A stretch of DNA of 64,000 nucleotides from Candidatus Bipolaricaulis anaerobius (GTDB lineage: Bacteria; Bipolaricaulota; Bipolaricaulia; Bipolaricaulales; Bipolaricaulaceae): NCBI RefSeq assembly GCF_900465355.1, contig NZ_LS483254.1:434001-498000 (forward strand). Reading direction: 5' to 3'. Positions 11,609 through 21,327 of the stretch are shown piece after piece. A program made the position numbers and the translations under genes. The notes beneath the pieces were generated by a model. That model saw nothing but the letters and a program-made list of their open reading frames with translations. It did not search any database and had not been told where the DNA came from. Position 1 is the stretch's first letter. Every line of letters starts with the position of its first letter.

Positions 11609-12606
11609 TGAGTGCGAAGAAACGGAGGGATGCTCGCGAGGAGGAAGTGAGGGGGCGGAGCCCGCTCCAGGACGCGTTCCACCGGTTGCTCAAGCATCGC
11701 GCGGGCACGCTGGGGGGGATCTTCATCATCCTCGTCATCCTGGTGGCCTTGTTTGTGGACACGACGATCCCCGCCGCCATCTTCGGCGGGGAGGTGAAGC
11801 CCCTGATCGCCCCCAAGCATTTCGCCGAGGTGAGCTTCTTCGAGCGGGATCTCCCGCCCGGAACGCCCGGCTATCTCCTGGGAACGGACTACCTGGGGCG
11901 CGACATCCTCAGTCGGACCCTCTATGGGACCCGGATCTCCTTGTCCATCGCCATAGTCGCCGCACTGGTGAGCCTCGTCATCGGGCTCACCTACGGGATC
12001 ATCTCCGGTTTCGCCCCGACGCGGGTGGACAACGCGATGATGAGGTTTGTTGACTTCCTGTATGGGTTCCCCCTCATCATCTTCGTCATCCTACTCCAGG
12101 CTTACTTCAAGGCGGTCAGCCGGAGGGGAGCGACGGGGCTGGTGGGCGTGATGGTCAACATCGACCGCGCGCTCGGGGGGATGTTCTTCCTGTTCGTGGC
12201 GCTGGGCGTCCTCAACTGGATCGGCATGGCCCGCCTGGCGCGGGCGCAGACGCTCTCCGTGAAGCAGAAGGAGTACATCGAGTCGGCGCGCGCCCTGGGG
12301 GCGGGGAACCTGCGGATCGTGTTCCGCCACGTGCTTCCGAACATCCTTGGGCCGTGCATCGTTTCCGAGACGCTCGCCATCCCGGGGTACATCTCTACCG
12401 AAGCGTTCCTCAGCTTCATCGGGCTTGGGGTAACCCCGCCCACGCCGAGCTGGGGGTTGATGATCTCCGAGACCTATGCAGCCATCCGAACGTACCCCTG
12501 GGAGTCGTTGATCCCCGGGGTGGCCCTGGCCCTGACCACGCTCGCCTTCAACTTCCTGGGGGACGGGCTCCGCGATGCGTTTGACCCCAGGTTGAGGGGG
12601 ACGTAG
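11608..12606 (+). CDS. ABC transporter permease, DppC/OppC type
   Basis: A 332-residue partner permease. A charged cytoplasmic N-terminus is followed by a first membrane helix (about 32-52) and the typical LLGTDYLGRDILSRTLYGTRISL block at about 90-112. The EAA motif is near 230 (SVKQKEYIESARALGAGN), followed by PNILGPCIV and the ending DAFDPRLRGT. Start and stop overlap the preceding gene by one base, so the permeases are co-translated. An insertion of polar residues near 170-185 (SRRGATG) is longer than in most family members. Confidence 0.92.
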   Translation: MSAKKRRDAREEEVRGRSPLQDAFHRLLKHRAGTLGGIFIILVILVALFVDTTIPAAIFGGEVKPLIAPKHFAEVSFFERDLPPGTPGYLLGTDYLGRDILSRTLYGTRISLSIAIVAALVSLVIGLTYGIISGFAPTRVDNAMMRFVDFLYGFPLIIFVILLQAYFKAVSRRGATGLVGVMVNIDRALGGMFFLFVALGVLNWIGMARLARAQTLSVKQKEYIESARALGAGNLRIVFRHVLPNILGPCIVSETLAIPGYISTEAFLSFIGLGVTPPTPSWGLMISETYAAIRTYPWESLIPGVALALTTLAFNFLGDGLRDAFDPRLRGT

Positions 12607-12745
12607 ACTACTAGTAGCATATGTTGTCCCCTTGTAGGTCTGGCTAGCTCAGGGGAGAGGAGGTGGTCGGCCGAACCGAAGTGAGATGTCGCGGAAGGAA
12701 GAAGGTGCAGTGCGGACCTTGGGGTGGAGATAAAGGAGGTGCTTG

Positions 12746-14599
12746 ATGCGGCTGAGCAAGCTTGCAGTAGTGCTCCTCGTGAGTTTGGTGGTGTGGCCCG
12801 TTATGGGCCAAGTGATCATGAACCGGAACCTGGGAACGGAGCCGCCGTCAGCAGACCCGGCGGTCAGCACGGATACGACCTCGATCGAGATCATCGAGCA
12901 CATGTTCCTCGGGCTCGTGGACCTCGATGAGGTGACGATGGCCCCTGTCCCCGAGCTCGCCACGTCCTGGGACGTCTCGGAGGATGGGTTGACCTGGACG
13001 TACCACCTGCGGAACGATGTGTATTGGGTGCGGTACGATACCGCAGTGGGAAGGGTCCTCCAGGAAACAACCACCTTGCCCGATGACGCGATATCGATCC
13101 TTAAAGAGGGGGAGCGGGAGCTCTTCGTGGGCAAGGGCGCGGACGGTAGCAGCTACGTCGTTGCGCAGCGCGCAGATGCCAGTGGCTTCTTCCGGCTCGT
13201 CTCGGCCTACGACGTGGAGTACGGCGTCAAGCGGACGCTTGATCCGAGGACGGCTTCCGACTACTCCTACGTGCTGTACATCGTCCAGGGGGGCTACGAG
13301 GCGAACACGACCGATCCGACTTCCCCGGACTTCCCGGCCCTGATGGACGCAATCGGGGTGAAGGCCCTCGATGCGTTCACGGTGCAGTTCACGCTCATTG
13401 CCCCGGCAGGGTACTTCGGGCAGATCGCCTCGATGTGGATCGCCCGCCCTCAGCCGAAGTGGGCCATTGATGCCTACGGCGACTCATGGACCGAGCCAGG
13501 GAACATCGTCACGAACGGGTCCTACGCCATGAAGTCCTGGATCCACAACGACAGCATGGTGTTCGTGCGCAACCCGTACCTCCCGGACGAGCTGTGGGGC
13601 GGTGGGAACATTGACGAGGTCCATTGTGTGATGATCGTGGAGGAGTCGACGGCGTTCGCGATGTACCTCAACAACGAGCTCGATACGGGCGGCGTCCCGC
13701 TTCCGGAGATGGACCGGGTGAAGGCGGACCCCGTGCTCTCGAAGGAGCTCACGATCCGGCCGTTCCCCTGCACGTACTACTACGGGTTCATCACCACCAA
13801 GGCGCCGACGAACGATGTGCGGGTGCGGAAGGCCCTCTCGATGACGATCGATCGGCAGACCATGATCGACCAGGTCACGAAGGGCGATCAACTCCCCGCG
13901 AATACGTTCGCTGGCGGGTCGATCTTCGGCAATGCCGCCCTCGACCCGCGGATCGCTCCCTGGGCGCTCCCCGAGAAACTCGGCGGTTGGGGCTACGATA
14001 AAGCGCTCACCGAGGCCCAGAAGTTGATGGCCGAGGCCGGGTATCCAAATGGAGCAGGCCTCGAGATCATCCTCATGCACAACTCGGGTGAGGGCCACGC
14101 CCGAATCGCCCAGGCAGTGCAGGCGATGTGGACGAAGGCCTTCCCGGAGGCGAGGTTCACCATTGAGGTCCAGGAGTGGTTGGTCTACCTGACGACGATC
14201 TCCAAGGAGACCCCGGTGGAGAACATGCCCAACGTGTACCGGCTCGGCTGGTGCCAGGACTACCCAGACGAGAACAACTGGGTGCACGAGGTGTTCAACC
14301 CGACCTACGGGAACAACGATCCGCGGATGAGCCCGGACGACCCGCAGGTGGGGGCGGCCGTGGCCGAGTTCGATCGGCTGACGACGCTCGCGGGGCGGCT
14401 CACCGACCCGGCGGAGCGCCAGAGGCTGTACTTCGAGGCGGAGCGGCTCCTGTGTGACGAGATCGTGGCCATTGCCCCGATCTACTACTACACCCAGATC
14501 GCGCTCACGAAGCCCTGGGTCACCCGGCACTGGCATGACACGCCGCACTGGGACACCTGGAGCATCGATGCCGAGCTGAGGGCCCAGATGATGGGCTAG
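12746..14599 (+). CDS. ABC transporter substrate-binding protein, family 5
   Basis: A secreted binding protein of about 617 residues that would deliver peptides or another solute to the two permeases upstream. A signal peptide (residues 1-22, ending VMGQ) is followed by NLGTEPPSADPAVSTDT, the usual start of SBP_bac_5 proteins. DLATSWDVS-type and FVRNPY segments and the hinge strand near MTIDRQTMIDQVTKG support the family. No lipobox Cys is present, so it is periplasmic or surface-held by other means. ATG 12746 is preferred because TAAAGGAGGT ends 6 bases before. A 139-base gap without a reading frame separates it from dppC. Confidence 0.92.
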   Translation: MRLSKLAVVLLVSLVVWPVMGQVIMNRNLGTEPPSADPAVSTDTTSIEIIEHMFLGLVDLDEVTMAPVPELATSWDVSEDGLTWTYHLRNDVYWVRYDTAVGRVLQETTTLPDDAISILKEGERELFVGKGADGSSYVVAQRADASGFFRLVSAYDVEYGVKRTLDPRTASDYSYVLYIVQGGYEANTTDPTSPDFPALMDAIGVKALDAFTVQFTLIAPAGYFGQIASMWIARPQPKWAIDAYGDSWTEPGNIVTNGSYAMKSWIHNDSMVFVRNPYLPDELWGGGNIDEVHCVMIVEESTAFAMYLNNELDTGGVPLPEMDRVKADPVLSKELTIRPFPCTYYYGFITTKAPTNDVRVRKALSMTIDRQTMIDQVTKGDQLPANTFAGGSIFGNAALDPRIAPWALPEKLGGWGYDKALTEAQKLMAEAGYPNGAGLEIILMHNSGEGHARIAQAVQAMWTKAFPEARFTIEVQEWLVYLTTISKETPVENMPNVYRLGWCQDYPDENNWVHEVFNPTYGNNDPRMSPDDPQVGAAVAEFDRLTTLAGRLTDPAERQRLYFEAERLLCDEIVAIAPIYYYTQIALTKPWVTRHWHDTPHWDTWSIDAELRAQMMG

Positions 14600-14618
14600 A
14601 CCGAAGTGTTGAGGGTAG

Positions 14619-14650
14619 CGGGCCTCCCCTCGAGGGAGGCCCGTTCTTTC
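14619..14650 (+). terminator. Rho-independent terminator of the ABC operon
   Basis: A perfect 10-bp GC-rich stem (CGGGCCTCCC at 14619-14628 with GGGAGGCCCG at 14634-14643) with a CTCGA loop, then TTCTTT. It sits 20 bases after the binding-protein stop. Confidence 0.9.
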
Positions 14651-14694
14651 CCCTGCTTCCCTGAGGGATTCCGGCTATCATCCCTGCCACACGT

Positions 14695-16440
14695 ATGGGA
14701 TACCGGCGGCACCGTGGGCTGAGATCGGTCAGCTCCATCCTCCTCGGGTTGGTCGTACTCTCTCTGGCGGGGTGTGAACCCCGGCGGACCGACCCCATCC
14801 GCTCCGGATGGAGCCGGGGTCTTCCCCTGGCTGCGGCCTCCCTCGGGGACGCTCCCTCGCTCGTCGTGTCCCCGGACGCGCGGTGGATCGTGTGGGGCGA
14901 CCAGGTAGCTGGGGAACCGCAGCTCCTGATGGGACGCCTGAGCCGAGAGGCCAGCCGAGAAGGGGTTACCCCCCTTCCTCTCTCAGCTACCTACCCCCAC
15001 GCCCCCCGCCTGTTCCTTCGTGACGAAGAGCTCATCCTGTTCTTCCTTTTCCGCACAGGATCTGGGACCGACCGCCTCGCCAGTCAGCGACTGTCCGGGG
15101 AGGGGGAGCCGCTAGGGGTCCCCTGCCCCGTGTCTCCCGAGGACCACGACGTGGATTCGTACGCTGTGGTCCAGACAGAAGGGGGATATGTCGCCGTCTG
15201 GGAGGAACCGAGCCTTGGGCTCCACATCCAGACGATCACGGAGGATCTCGAGCTTATGGGCCCGCCGGTGCTCCTCGCGCCGCGGGGGGGATCTCCGGCC
15301 CTCGCCGTCGACCGATCGGGCGACGTTCACGCGGCGTGGCTCGTATCACCGGCCCCCGGTGTTGCCGAGCTCTACTACGGGCGGATTACGCTCGCCAGCC
15401 CATCCGTGCCCGAGCCTCGGTACCTCGGCAAGGTCACAGGGGGGTTGGGCGCTCTGTTCTTGGGCCCGGAGTTGGCCTTGGACGAACAGTGGGCCTATGC
15501 CGCCCTCTCCGTGGACTACCGCGGCGGGACCAAGGCCGGCACAGTGGAGACCCAGGTCTTCGCTGTCTCCCAGGATGCTTCGGAACAGGTTCACACGATC
15601 TCCCTCTACGTTCCCCCCCTCCTCCCCGAGACCGTCACGGATTTGGGGAACGGCCTCCTCGTGGACCCGGTGCCGGAAGCTCCGCGCCCGGGGGTGAACG
15701 TCCGTGTCCTCTCCGGCTATCCGGTAGAGGAGGATTTCGCACTGATCACAGTTGCGGCGAAACTCTCCTCCCTCCGGAAGGAGGAGTTCCAACCCGCGGT
15801 CGTGTCCTTCCAAGGCGGGCGCGAGGTGGGCTGGTGCCCGGTCGCTGTCACCCAGGGATCCCCGGCTGCCGCCGAGCTCGTGCGGTCACCTGTGGGCTGG
15901 CACGTGGTATGGCTTGACATGCACGCCTCCGGGGAGTACTCCGTCCTCTATGCCACGACCTCCTCAGCCGAGCGCGCGATCCTCGACCGGTTCTCAGCAT
16001 CCGACCTCGCCCACGTCTTCTTCACTGTGCTCTCAGGCATCGTGGGGGGGCTCGCTTCCATCCCTCTTTTCCTCCTGGCAGCGGTGCCAGGGCTCCTCGT
16101 CATCGCTGGACACTACATCCTCGGTGGTGAGGGGGATCTCCGATTGTGGCGATCCAGGATCCTCCTCGCGGTCGGCCTCGTCCCCTACGCGGCGCTCAAA
16201 CTCCTGTTCATCTCCGGCCTGGTCGTCGAGTTCCCGTTCGCTGGGTGGATGGCGCCGTCCGTGGCCAGGGCGCTCTCCATCGCTCTTCCCGTTGCGTTCC
16301 TCGGTACGGGCCTGCTGGCGGTGGGGGTGTACTGGCGGCGGTCCGATGAACCAGGGCTCCTCCCCGCGTATGTTCTGTTCATCGTGGTGGACATCGTCCT
16401 TTCGCTCTTTCTCGTGGGGCCGTCGCTGGCTGGAGCGTGA
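14695..16440 (+). CDS. Large lipoprotein with C-terminal membrane domain, function unknown
   Basis: A 581-residue protein of no family I can name. The N-terminus is a lipoprotein signal: basic MGYRRHRGLR, a hydrophobic run, then the lipobox LSLAGC with the acylated Cys near 27. Residues about 45-440 show repeated strand patterns (PSLVVSPDARWIVWGDQ, SPALAVDRSGDVHAAWL) resembling a beta-propeller of exo-sialidase or WD-like type. Residues about 445-581 hold four or five hydrophobic membrane segments ending in VDIVLSLFLVGPSL. A lipidated extracellular propeller joined to a polytopic membrane tail is unusual. It stands alone between a terminator and a convergent nuclease gene. Confidence 0.6.
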   Translation: MGYRRHRGLRSVSSILLGLVVLSLAGCEPRRTDPIRSGWSRGLPLAAASLGDAPSLVVSPDARWIVWGDQVAGEPQLLMGRLSREASREGVTPLPLSATYPHAPRLFLRDEELILFFLFRTGSGTDRLASQRLSGEGEPLGVPCPVSPEDHDVDSYAVVQTEGGYVAVWEEPSLGLHIQTITEDLELMGPPVLLAPRGGSPALAVDRSGDVHAAWLVSPAPGVAELYYGRITLASPSVPEPRYLGKVTGGLGALFLGPELALDEQWAYAALSVDYRGGTKAGTVETQVFAVSQDASEQVHTISLYVPPLLPETVTDLGNGLLVDPVPEAPRPGVNVRVLSGYPVEEDFALITVAAKLSSLRKEEFQPAVVSFQGGREVGWCPVAVTQGSPAAAELVRSPVGWHVVWLDMHASGEYSVLYATTSSAERAILDRFSASDLAHVFFTVLSGIVGGLASIPLFLLAAVPGLLVIAGHYILGGEGDLRLWRSRILLAVGLVPYAALKLLFISGLVVEFPFAGWMAPSVARALSIALPVAFLGTGLLAVGVYWRRSDEPGLLPAYVLFIVVDIVLSLFLVGPSLAGA

Positions 16441-16537
16441 CCGAGAAGAGCGGTGGTGGGAAGGGGGACCTTCGTCGGTTGGGGCGAGCGCGATTGTGAC
16501 CCCGTAGCCCCGCCTGACGGGCACCCCTGTCGCAGGA

Positions 16538-18091
16538 CTAAAGCGAAAGGGAGCCGCCATTGGGGATGAGGCGGACCTCGATCGGCTCCCCCCGCAGGCC
16601 CGTGACGAACAGGTCCGGCCGTTCGGTGTGGAGGGGCACCAAGATCCGCGGCCGAATCTCGCGGGCCATCGCCAGGAGCTCCTCCCCACTGGCGTGGCCG
16701 GAGGCGTGGAGCCCCCCGCCGAACGAAAGCTCCCCGTGCCCGTCCACCGCGAACCCGTGGACCTCGAACCCGAAGAGCTGGAGCCAGTTCCAAAGCCGGT
16801 GCATATCGATCGCCTGCTCCTCCCCATACGCTTCGCTCGACGAGTAGATGTACACCCCGCCCGTGGGCCGGATGTCGAGGAGATTCTTCAGATCCCAAAA
16901 GCTGAACGCGAGGAGGAACCCGCCCGGATCGGCCCGCACCTCGTCGGGCCCCACGAGGCGGGCGCGGTGCCGCTCGCGGAGGTCCCGGTTCCAGATGTCG
17001 GGCTTGACCACAACGTCATCGTACACGACGAGGTGCGGGGAGCCCACCACGCCCTCCATCCCCCCGCACCGGGCGAGGGCCTCGAGGAGGTACATGTCCT
17101 TGGCGAGGATCGCCAGCCGCCGATCGGTCGCTGCGGCGATAGCGAGGAAGGCTGTGAGCCTCTCCACGTGACGGGGGCTGAAGTCGGCGAGGACGAGCCG
17201 TCCCTTGCCCCGGACGACGATGTCGTGAGCTCGCGCCTGGACCTGTTCCTCGGTCGTGCACTCCCCCTCTGCCCGGCCGGCCCGCGTCCCCTCGCTGAGG
17301 AGGAGGGCGGGGCGCAGGGCCCGCGCCTCCTCGATGAACCGCCGCGTCGTCTCCCCCTCGGTGCCGTGCCGGCGGAGGTCGCCGGTGTACACGACCCAGC
17401 CTCGGTCGGTCTCCACGGCGTAGGCGAGGGCGCCCGGGACGGAGTGATCGACGGGGAACGCCCGCACTTCATACCCTCCCACCCGGCCCGCGAACCCGTG
17501 GATCCCGGCCGGTTCGAGGCCGCGGCCGCTCGGGCTCGGCGAGGAGGAGAGGAACTCCCGCAGCTCGGGGCCGGCCTCACCTCCGATGAATCGGATCTCC
17601 CGCCCCTGAGCAGGCCGTTCCTTGACCCCCGCGGCGGTGAGGGCGCGCCTGCTCTGGGGCACGCGGGGCACGACGTACGCCGTCTCGGCATAGAACTCGG
17701 ACTTGCCCGCGTCCTGGATCGCCTTCAGAACAGCCCACCCCCGCGGGGAGGCACCCACTGGGATCTCCGGCCGTACCACGCCGAGGAGGCCACAGTGATC
17801 CATGTGGGGATGGGAAAGGAGGATGAGCTCCACGGCGAGGTCGTCTCCCGCCGGGGCGAACCCCTCCACCCAGAGATCGGGCCGGTAGAGGTCGGGGCAG
17901 GGGGGAATGAGCCCGAGCTGCCACAGGTCGGCCAAGCCCTGGGAGCTCCGCGGCTTGAGGTACTCCTCGAAGTACAGCCCGAACCGCTTGTAGTTGATCC
18001 CGAAATCGAGGAGGAGCCGGCTCGCGCCGGTGTGGAGGAAGACCTTCGTCCCTCCGATCGAGTCCGCTCCATCGAGGATCCTGAGCTCCAC
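16538..18091 (-). CDS. Metallo-beta-lactamase/beta-CASP ribonuclease, RNase J-like
   Basis: A 517-residue zinc-dependent nuclease. The HxHxDH signature is SHPHMDHCG near residue 95. Downstream, the ligand His in VDHSVPGALAYAV and the Asp in VVYTGDLRRHG match RNase J motifs. The beta-CASP region includes YIYSSSEAYGEEQ, and HASGHASGEELL with LVPLHTERPDLF forms the C-terminal ligand block. The likely role is 5'-3' exo/endonucleolytic RNA turnover. The GTG start at 18091 has no Shine-Dalgarno sequence, and a TACGAT box lies 9 bases before it, another possible near-leaderless start. It is divergent from the acetyltransferase gene. Confidence 0.85.
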   Translation of the reverse strand: MELRILDGADSIGGTKVFLHTGASRLLLDFGINYKRFGLYFEEYLKPRSSQGLADLWQLGLIPPCPDLYRPDLWVEGFAPAGDDLAVELILLSHPHMDHCGLLGVVRPEIPVGASPRGWAVLKAIQDAGKSEFYAETAYVVPRVPQSRRALTAAGVKERPAQGREIRFIGGEAGPELREFLSSSPSPSGRGLEPAGIHGFAGRVGGYEVRAFPVDHSVPGALAYAVETDRGWVVYTGDLRRHGTEGETTRRFIEEARALRPALLLSEGTRAGRAEGECTTEEQVQARAHDIVVRGKGRLVLADFSPRHVERLTAFLAIAAATDRRLAILAKDMYLLEALARCGGMEGVVGSPHLVVYDDVVVKPDIWNRDLRERHRARLVGPDEVRADPGGFLLAFSFWDLKNLLDIRPTGGVYIYSSSEAYGEEQAIDMHRLWNWLQLFGFEVHGFAVDGHGELSFGGGLHASGHASGEELLAMAREIRPRILVPLHTERPDLFVTGLRGEPIEVRLIPNGGSLSL

Positions 18092-18143
18092 GGCCGCCGT
18101 ATCGTACCATGGATCCCGTGCGTTGGGCTTGACCGGAGGGGAG

Positions 18144-18789
18144 ATGAGCGAACTGGTGCGGCTGGGGAGCGGCGACGTGGTTCAGGCAGCGGAGGCCCTC
18201 GCCGCGGCGTTCCGGGACTACCCGCTCCTCACCTTCGCCTGCCCTCGCCCGGAGGAACGAGGCCAGTTGGCCCGAGCCTTCTCCCGGGTCATCCTTCACT
18301 ACGCCGCCCGCTACGGGGAGGTCTACGCGACCTCGCGCGTCTTTGAGGGCGTGGCGGCGTGGGTCCCCTCGTCCCACTTCCCGATGACGTTCGGGAAGAT
18401 CATCCGCTCGGTCCCCCCCTCGGCCCTCCTTGCCCTCGCTCGTCATGGGGGCAGCCGGCTGCGGGCTGCCGGGGCCCATCTCGACGCGCTGCAGCGACGA
18501 CTCGCCCCGCCGGGCCACCTGTTCCTGTTCATCCTCGGCGTTGCCCCCCAGTTCCAGGGGAAAGGCCACGCGGGCCGGCTCCTCCGCCCCGTCCTCGCCA
18601 GGCTCGACCGGGAGGGCCGCCCGTGCTACGTGGACACGGTGAACGGGAAGGCGGTGGCCATGTACGAGCACTTCGGGTTCCGCATCGTCGCCGACTCACC
18701 CCTCCCGGGAACCGATCTCACCGCGTGGGCCCTGGTGAGGGACCCGGTGCCCCCGCTTCCCGGCACGAGGGGACAGGGCGCTGTTCTCC
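18144..18789 (+). CDS. GNAT-family N-acetyltransferase, 3' end uncertain
   Basis: The gene starts at ATG 18144 with GGAGGGGAG just before it. The acetyl-CoA site is VAPQFQGKGHAGRLL near residues 133-147, and the C-terminal strand pair (CYVDTVNGKAVAMYEHFGF, then LTAWALVRDP) completes a roughly 205-residue domain ending about 18760. The substrate is unknown; membership in the larger DUF-type GNAT group with an N-terminal helical half is likely. The frame does not stop there: it stays open to 19772 over the antisense floA gene, which is implausible as protein. The end given here is therefore the last point before the opposing small gene, and a lost stop or sequencing error should be considered. 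Confidence 0.7.
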
Positions 18790-18915
18790 CTACCAGGGAC
18801 GGGGAGGGGCCTCGGGCGAGCCCACCGGCGGGCCGAGGATCTCCCCGAGGACGATCGCGAGCTGCGGATCCGTCCGCACGAGGTCCCGAACCCTCGTGCC
18901 TATCTCCTCCGTCAC
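18790..18915 (-). CDS. Small protein coupled to floA, function unknown
   Basis: A 41-residue reading frame starting at GTG 18915, which overlaps the floA stop as GTGA, the same coupling used across this genome. The sequence begins (M)[20 protein letters not shown] and ends with a proline-rich tail. The helical first half has the acidic/hydrophobic spacing of a real small protein. No family is recognised. It runs toward the acetyltransferase gene. Evidence is the coupling and composition only. Confidence 0.45.
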   Translation of the reverse strand: MTEEIGTRVRDLVRTDPQLAIVLGEILGPPVGSPEAPPRPW

Positions 18916-19919
18916 CGCTTCCCCCCCGCCGGAGGCTCCTCATGGCCGCGCGGCCGCTCTTCGGGCTTGGCGATCCCCTCGCGCATCGCGGTGTCGGCCT
19001 GGATGTTCCGCAGCCGGTAGTAATCCATGATCCCGAGCTGGCCCTTGCGGAACGCCTCCGCGATCGCGCGCGGGATCTCCGCCTCAGCCTCCACCACCGC
19101 CGCCCTCCTTTCCTGAACGAGCGCCAGCATCTCCTGCTCCCGGGCGATGGCCATCGCCCGCCTCTCTTCGGCCTTTGCCCGCGCCACCTTGAGGTCGGCC
19201 TCGGCCTGGGCGGTCTGGAGCTCGGCCCCGATGTTGCGGCCCACGTCCACGTCAGCGATGTCGATCGACAGGAGCTCGAACGCGGTGCCGGCGTCGAGGC
19301 CCTTGGACAGGACGAGCTTGGAGATCGAATCCGGGTTCTCCAGGACTTCCTTGTGGGAGTTGGCGGACCCGATCGCGGATACGATCCCCTCTCCGACGCG
19401 GGCGATCACGGTCGCCTCGGTGGCGCCACCCACGAGGCGCTCGATGTTCGCCCGCACCGTGATCTTGGCGATGGCGAGGAGCTCGATCCCGTCCTTGGCC
19501 ACCGCTGCCACCTTTGGGGTCTCGATCACGCGTGGGTTCACGCTCATCGCCACCGCGTCGTACACATCGCGGCCAGCGAGGTCGATCGCCGCCGCCCGCT
19601 GGAACCCCAGGGCGATCCCAGCCTTGTCGGCGGAGATGAGCGCCCGCACCACCCGTTCCACGTTCCCCCCCGCGAGGTAGTGGGCCTCGAGGTCGGAGGT
19701 GGTGAGCTTGATCCCCGCCTTCCACGCCGCGATCATGGGCATGATCACGCGATGGGGGTTCACCTTCCGTAGGCGCATCCCGATGAACGTCATCGGACCC
19801 ACGGGGACGCCCGCCGCGAGCGCAGAGACCCACAGGCCCACGGGGACGAAGTAGAAGAACAGCCACAGGAAAAGGAGCGCCAACGCTCCCAGGACGATCC
19901 ACAATGTCATCCCTCCCAT
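18912..19919 (-). CDS. floA: Flotillin-like protein FloA
   Basis: At 335 residues it is close to the usual length. A hydrophobic N-terminal hairpin ([20 protein letters not shown]) inserts in the membrane. The SPFH domain follows ([33 protein letters not shown]), then [26 protein letters not shown]. The coiled-coil region ([26 protein letters not shown]) is rich in Ala/Glu/Arg as in FloA/YqfA. It organises membrane microdomains. The ATG lies directly after the nfeD stop, the standard nfeD-floA pair, and its own stop overlaps the small downstream gene. Confidence 0.95.
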   Translation of the reverse strand: MGGMTLWIVLGALALLFLWLFFYFVPVGLWVSALAAGVPVGPMTFIGMRLRKVNPHRVIMPMIAAWKAGIKLTTSDLEAHYLAGGNVERVVRALISADKAGIALGFQRAAAIDLAGRDVYDAVAMSVNPRVIETPKVAAVAKDGIELLAIAKITVRANIERLVGGATEATVIARVGEGIVSAIGSANSHKEVLENPDSISKLVLSKGLDAGTAFELLSIDIADVDVGRNIGAELQTAQAEADLKVARAKAEERRAMAIAREQEMLALVQERRAAVVEAEAEIPRAIAEAFRKGQLGIMDYYRLRNIQADTAMREGIAKPEERPRGHEEPPAGGKR

Positions 19920-21248
19920 CTAACCCTCCTTTCGCTTGCGCACGACCTTACGGAATCCCTCGTCGCGCACGACCTCGACCTCGGTCCCCTTGGGGAGGAA
20001 TCCCTCCTCCGCCACGACGTCCAGGAGCTCACCCTGGAAATCGGCCTGCCCCACCGGCCGGAGATCAGTACGAGCGATCCCGGACCTCCCGACCCATTCC
20101 GTGGGCGCAACCTGCGTCTTGTCCCCGGCGTGGCTGGTGATCGCCGACTGGAGGATCACCCCCCCTAGCCGGAGCCGGGAGCGGGGGAGCCGGGTGAGGA
20201 TGACCACGGTCAGCGCGAGGCCGACCAGAAGGGCAAGGGACACCGCGCCCACGGCGGGCCCAGCCTGACTCGGTTGGGTGAAGGGCCCGACCATCGCTGA
20301 ATAGAGGCCAAGCCCGATCAGAACCAGCCCAACGATCCCCGCCAGCCCGAAATCGGTGGCGGTGAACACGAAGATCTCGAGCACGATGGCCACAATCCCG
20401 GCTGCGAGGAACACGAGCGACTCCCACCCTGCCAAGCCGGCGAGGTTGTGGGCCCAGAAGAAGGTGGCGACCGACGCGAGCCCGATCGCGCCGAACACCC
20501 CGAACCCCGGGGTCACGGCCTCGACGAGGAGGCCGAGGACGGCGATCGCGATGAGGAGGGCGGACAGCCAGGGGGTGGTCAGGGTCGCTACCGCGGAGTC
20601 CACCCACCGGGGGTGGTGTTCCTGCACCACCATCCCCGTCAGGCCGGCCGCGTCAAGGAGCTCGCCGAGGGTGGCTGCATCGCCGTCGGAGTACCCCCAC
20701 TCGGCTGCCGAGCGGGCGGTGAGGGTGAGGAGCTTCCCCCGCTCCACGAGGCCGGGGATCTCCACCGCCGGGTCGACCATCGCCTCCGCTACGTTCGGAT
20801 CGCGGCCGCGCTCCTCGGCCGTGGCCCGGAATAGGCCGCGCACCGCCGAGATCGTCTTCTCGGGCGCGGTCGTCAACTCCCCGCTCGCGTCGAAGTAGAC
20901 GGGGGTGGCGGCGCCCATCACCCCCCCGGGGGCGAAGTAGATCCGGTTGCAGGCAAGCGCGAGGAGCGCCCCCGCCGAGTACGCCTCCCGGTTCACGTAG
21001 GCGATCGTCGGCACCCTGGCCCCGAGGATGAGGTCGCGGCACGCCATCGCAGCGTCGAGGTAGCCCCCGGGGGTCGCGAAGTCGAACACCACCGCCGCCC
21101 CCGCCGCCTCCGCCTCGGCGAGGCCCGTGCGCACGAAGGGAACGGTCCCCCGCCCGATCTCCCCTTCGATGCGAAGGAGCCACACCTCCGCCCCCGTGCC
21201 GACGAGGGCCACCAGGCTGACGAGCGTAACCAGGGCGAGCTTCCTCAC
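19920..21248 (-). CDS. nfeD: NfeD-family membrane protease (long form)
   Basis: A 442-residue protein with a signal/anchor helix and a ClpP-like serine protease domain. The nucleophile Ser is in YSAGALLALACNRIYFAPGG, preceded by the PGGYLDAAM oxyanion turn. Four or five membrane helices lie around 235-350, and a C-terminal OB-fold NfeD domain contains VAPTEWVGRSGIARTDLRP and GTEVEVV. These long forms pair with FloA and may cleave membrane-associated substrates. GTG 21248 is chosen because VRKLALVTLV begins the signal sequence and a promoter -10 ends only 6 bases before it. Confidence 0.92.
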   Translation of the reverse strand: MRKLALVTLVSLVALVGTGAEVWLLRIEGEIGRGTVPFVRTGLAEAEAAGAAVVFDFATPGGYLDAAMACRDLILGARVPTIAYVNREAYSAGALLALACNRIYFAPGGVMGAATPVYFDASGELTTAPEKTISAVRGLFRATAEERGRDPNVAEAMVDPAVEIPGLVERGKLLTLTARSAAEWGYSDGDAATLGELLDAAGLTGMVVQEHHPRWVDSAVATLTTPWLSALLIAIAVLGLLVEAVTPGFGVFGAIGLASVATFFWAHNLAGLAGWESLVFLAAGIVAIVLEIFVFTATDFGLAGIVGLVLIGLGLYSAMVGPFTQPSQAGPAVGAVSLALLVGLALTVVILTRLPRSRLRLGGVILQSAITSHAGDKTQVAPTEWVGRSGIARTDLRPVGQADFQGELLDVVAEEGFLPKGTEVEVVRDEGFRKVVRKRKEG

Positions 21249-21254
21249 GAAAGG

Positions 21255-21284
21255 ATTGTAGGGCCAACCGCGGTGCTGCAACAA
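21255..21284 (-). promoter_or_regulatory. Promoter of nfeD-floA, leaderless
   Basis: On the minus strand TTGTTG (21284-21279) and TACAAT (21260-21255) are spaced by 18. Six bases separate the -10 from the GTG start, so transcription should begin at or next to the start codon. There is no Shine-Dalgarno sequence. Confidence 0.6.
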
Positions 21285-21327
21285 CCGGGGAGACACGGCG
21301 TGGTTTCTTGACCGGGATCACCCCCCC

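Noticed and set aside
16628-18346. Long plus-strand frame opposite the RNase J-like gene
   Set aside because: It is antisense to a gene with all catalytic motifs present; the real plus-strand gene starts at 18144.
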